Positions 7,101 through 7,636 of a DNA stretch of 7,636 bases are shown here, piece after piece. Source of the DNA: Sporichthyaceae bacterium (GTDB lineage: Bacteria > Actinomycetota > Actinomycetes > JACCYY01); the NCBI GenBank assembly GCA_013696235.1, contig JACCYY010000092.1, positions 1 to 7,636 of the forward strand, read 5' to 3'. Each line of letters opens with the position of its first letter. Positions within the stretch are counted from its first letter, which is position 1. The notes below the pieces were generated by a model. That model saw nothing but the letters and a program-made list of their open reading frames with translations. It ran no database searches and was not told where the DNA came from. Both the position numbers and the translations under genes were made by a program.

Positions 7101-7140
7101 CCGTGCGTCACACCTGCCACTACCATCGGCGGACGCACGG
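7101..7140. repeat. 9-bp perfect inverted repeat upstream of the HTH gene
   Basis: CCGTGCGTC (7101-7109) and GACGCACGG (7132-7140) are exact reverse complements separated by 22 bases. The arm centres are 31 bp apart, about three helical turns, so both arms would face the same side of the DNA. A possible -10 box, TACCAT (7121-7126), lies between them. This looks like an operator for a dimeric or looping regulator; a hairpin with a large loop is the alternative. Confidence 0.5.
7121..7126 (+). promoter_or_regulatory. Candidate -10 box (TACCAT) for the HTH gene
   Basis: TACCAT fits TAnnnT, lies in the 127-bp gap after acuC, and would start a transcript near 7133 with a leader of about 70 bases. 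No -35 consensus is seen. Its place inside the inverted repeat is what makes it worth listing. Confidence 0.3.
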
Positions 7141-7200
7141 CCGCGCAGAGTTCCGGTGGGGAAGCCGGGACCGCACTCGTGCCCGAAGGTGTGGTGTGCG

Positions 7201-7404
7201 ATGGCGTCCAACGACGGGCCGCTCGCCGAGGTGAGGTTTCTCACCGTGGCCGAGGTAGCCGCCGCGATGCGAGTGTCGAAGATGACCGTCTACCGACTCG
7301 TGCACTCCGGCGAGCTCCCAGCCGTTCGGGTCGGGCGGTCGTTCCGCGTGCCCGAGGACGCCGTGCACACGTACCTGCGCGAGTCCTTCTTCCAGGCCGG
7401 CTGA
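7201..7404 (+). CDS. Small helix-turn-helix protein, excisionase/MerR-like (partner of bS22 gene)
   Basis: DNA-binding protein of 67 residues. The sequence is one winged-helix domain of the excisionase type: FLTVAEVAAAMRVSKMTVYRLVHSGEL (about 13-39) gives the helix-turn-helix, with MTVYRLV as recognition helix. AVRVGRSFRVPEDAVHTYL (41-59) gives the wing and the closing helix. It resembles BldC in size and fold but is a separate family, so I give no symbol. The frame is open upstream into acuC. ATG 7201 is chosen since it has GAAGGTG (7185-7191) 9 bases before it and gives the usual short N terminus. In M. tuberculosis a homologous small HTH gene (Rv0500A, from memory) also precedes the bS22 gene. 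The target is unknown; the repeats on both sides of this gene are natural candidates. Confidence 0.87.
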   Translation: MASNDGPLAEVRFLTVAEVAAAMRVSKMTVYRLVHSGELPAVRVGRSFRVPEDAVHTYLRESFFQAG

Positions 7405-7422
7405 CCGCGAGCCGGCTCGGTC
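7403..7422 (+). repeat. Hairpin-forming palindrome at the end of the HTH gene
   Basis: A perfect 12-bp palindrome, CGAGCCGGCTCG (7408-7419), is flanked by GACC (7403-7406) and GGTC (7419-7422). This gives a stem of GACC/GGTC plus GAG/CTC with a GC bulge. It starts in the stop codon. There is no T-run after it, so it is at most a weak terminator. It lies just upstream of the bS22 -10 candidate, so a protein site is equally possible. Confidence 0.3.
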
Positions 7423-7426
7423 GCCA

Positions 7427-7471
7427 GCACCGACCGGTAGACTGACCAGTTCTCGCGTCGCACCGACCGGT
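7427..7471 (+). repeat. Two exact 12-bp direct repeats before the bS22 gene
   Basis: GCACCGACCGGT occurs at 7427-7438 and again at 7460-7471, 33 bases apart start to start, about three helical turns. The first copy ends on the T of the candidate -10 box. The second forms part of a hairpin in the expected leader. The spacing and position suggest binding sites for one regulator, perhaps the HTH protein encoded just upstream; this is inference. Confidence 0.55.
7438..7443 (+). promoter_or_regulatory. Candidate -10 box (TAGACT) for the bS22 gene
   Basis: TAGACT is a good TAnnnT match, closer to TATAAT than the others in the window. It would start a transcript near 7450, giving bS22 a leader of about 85 bases. 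No -35 consensus is seen at 17-18 bases upstream; that space is taken by the palindrome and the first direct repeat. Confidence 0.45.
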
Positions 7472-7480
7472 GCGGACGCG
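7454..7480 (+). other. Leader hairpin upstream of bS22
   Basis: CGCGTC (7454-7459) pairs with GACGCG (7475-7480), and GCACC (7460-7464) pairs with GGTGC (7469-7473). One G (7474) is bulged and GACC forms the loop: 11 base pairs in all. It would stand almost at the 5' end of the predicted transcript. A second small hairpin, GGTGC/GCACC (7490-7494 with 7498-7502), follows. There is no T-run, so it is not a standard terminator. Confidence 0.45.
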
Positions 7481-7534
7481 CCGATCACCGGTGCAGTGCA
7501 CCATCGACGACTCGTGAGTGAGGCCGGACGACCC

Positions 7535-7633
7535 GTGGGCTCCGTGATCAAGAAGCGCCGCAAGCGCATGGCGAAGAAGAAGCACCGCAAGCTGCTCAAG
7601 CGCACGCGCGTGCAGCGGCGTAACAAGAAGTAG
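7535..7633 (+). CDS. Small ribosomal subunit protein bS22 (AURKAIP1/COX24 domain)
   Basis: A 32-residue, extremely basic protein beginning GSVIKKRRKRMAKKKHRKLL after the initiator and ending RTRVQRRNKK. This is the actinobacterial bS22 family, found in mycobacterial 30S subunits near the decoding region and related to the mitochondrial AURKAIP1/COX24 domain. The family's conserved opening fixes the GTG at 7535. An in-frame GTG at 7514 would add seven residues unlike the family. No strong Shine-Dalgarno is present; GAGTGAGG (7515-7522) is 12 bases away. Mycobacterial members end RRKLGK, so this RRNKK tail is a variant. The TAG is at 7631-7633, three bases before the window ends. The family call is firm from the near-identical sequence. 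Confidence 0.92.
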   Translation: MGSVIKKRRKRMAKKKHRKLLKRTRVQRRNKK

Positions 7634-7636
7634 CCC

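Noticed and set aside
5760..7244. 494-codon open frame on the minus strand opposite acuC
   Set aside because: Arg/Val/Gly-rich sequence without motifs, opposite a fully conserved AcuC. It is a codon-bias shadow.
1..7636. Mobile elements, phage genes, CRISPR arrays, tRNA or toxin-antitoxin pair
   Set aside because: No transposase or integrase motifs, no regularly spaced repeats and no tRNA-like sequence. The small HTH-bS22 pair is not a toxin-antitoxin system because its second gene is a ribosomal protein.

Overview
The window is ordinary high-GC bacterial chromosome, almost certainly from an actinobacterium. The evidence is the strong G/C third-position bias, the frequent GTG starts, -10 boxes of the TAnnnT type close to start codons, and a 32-codon gene for the actinobacterial small ribosomal protein bS22 (AURKAIP1/COX24 family) next to a small HTH gene. 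Nocardioidaceae/Propionibacteriales is my best guess, from the general look of the proteins only. I see no mobile element, phage gene, CRISPR array, tRNA or rRNA. I did not find a clearly new multi-gene system. The most unusual signals are non-coding and lie around the HTH and bS22 genes at the right end.

Layout. Bases 2-700 (+) are the 3' part of an ABC-2 type permease whose start lies outside the window. Bases 701-902 are a convergent gap with nothing I can support. Bases 903-2985 (-) are a two-gene K+ uptake operon: a TrkH/KtrB-family channel followed by an overlapping single-RCK regulatory subunit of TrkA/KtrA type. A 100-bp divergent promoter region (2986-3085) separates it from a rightward cluster: proline dehydrogenase (3086-4012), proC (4009-4818, overlapping by 4 bases), and a GNAT acetyltransferase (4835-5344). 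A VOC/glyoxalase-fold gene (5389-5763, -) converges on this cluster. It is divergent from an AcuC-type deacetylase gene (5892-7073, +). A small HTH/excisionase-type regulator (7201-7404, +) and the bS22 gene (7535-7633, +) close the window.

How the genes may work together. The K+ transporter and the proline genes are transcribed apart from one short region. Both K+ and proline are classical osmolytes, so a shared osmotic response is possible but is inference. PRODH makes pyrroline-5-carboxylate from proline and ProC reduces it back, so the overlapping pair encodes opposite halves of a proline/P5C cycle. The HTH-bS22 pair matches the Rv0500A-Rv0500B pair next to proC (Rv0500) in Mycobacterium tuberculosis, as I remember it. 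Here GNAT, VOC and acuC genes lie between proC and that pair. The DNA before the HTH gene carries a 9-bp perfect inverted repeat, and the DNA before bS22 carries a 12-bp exact direct repeat plus nested hairpins. These look like control sites for the pair.
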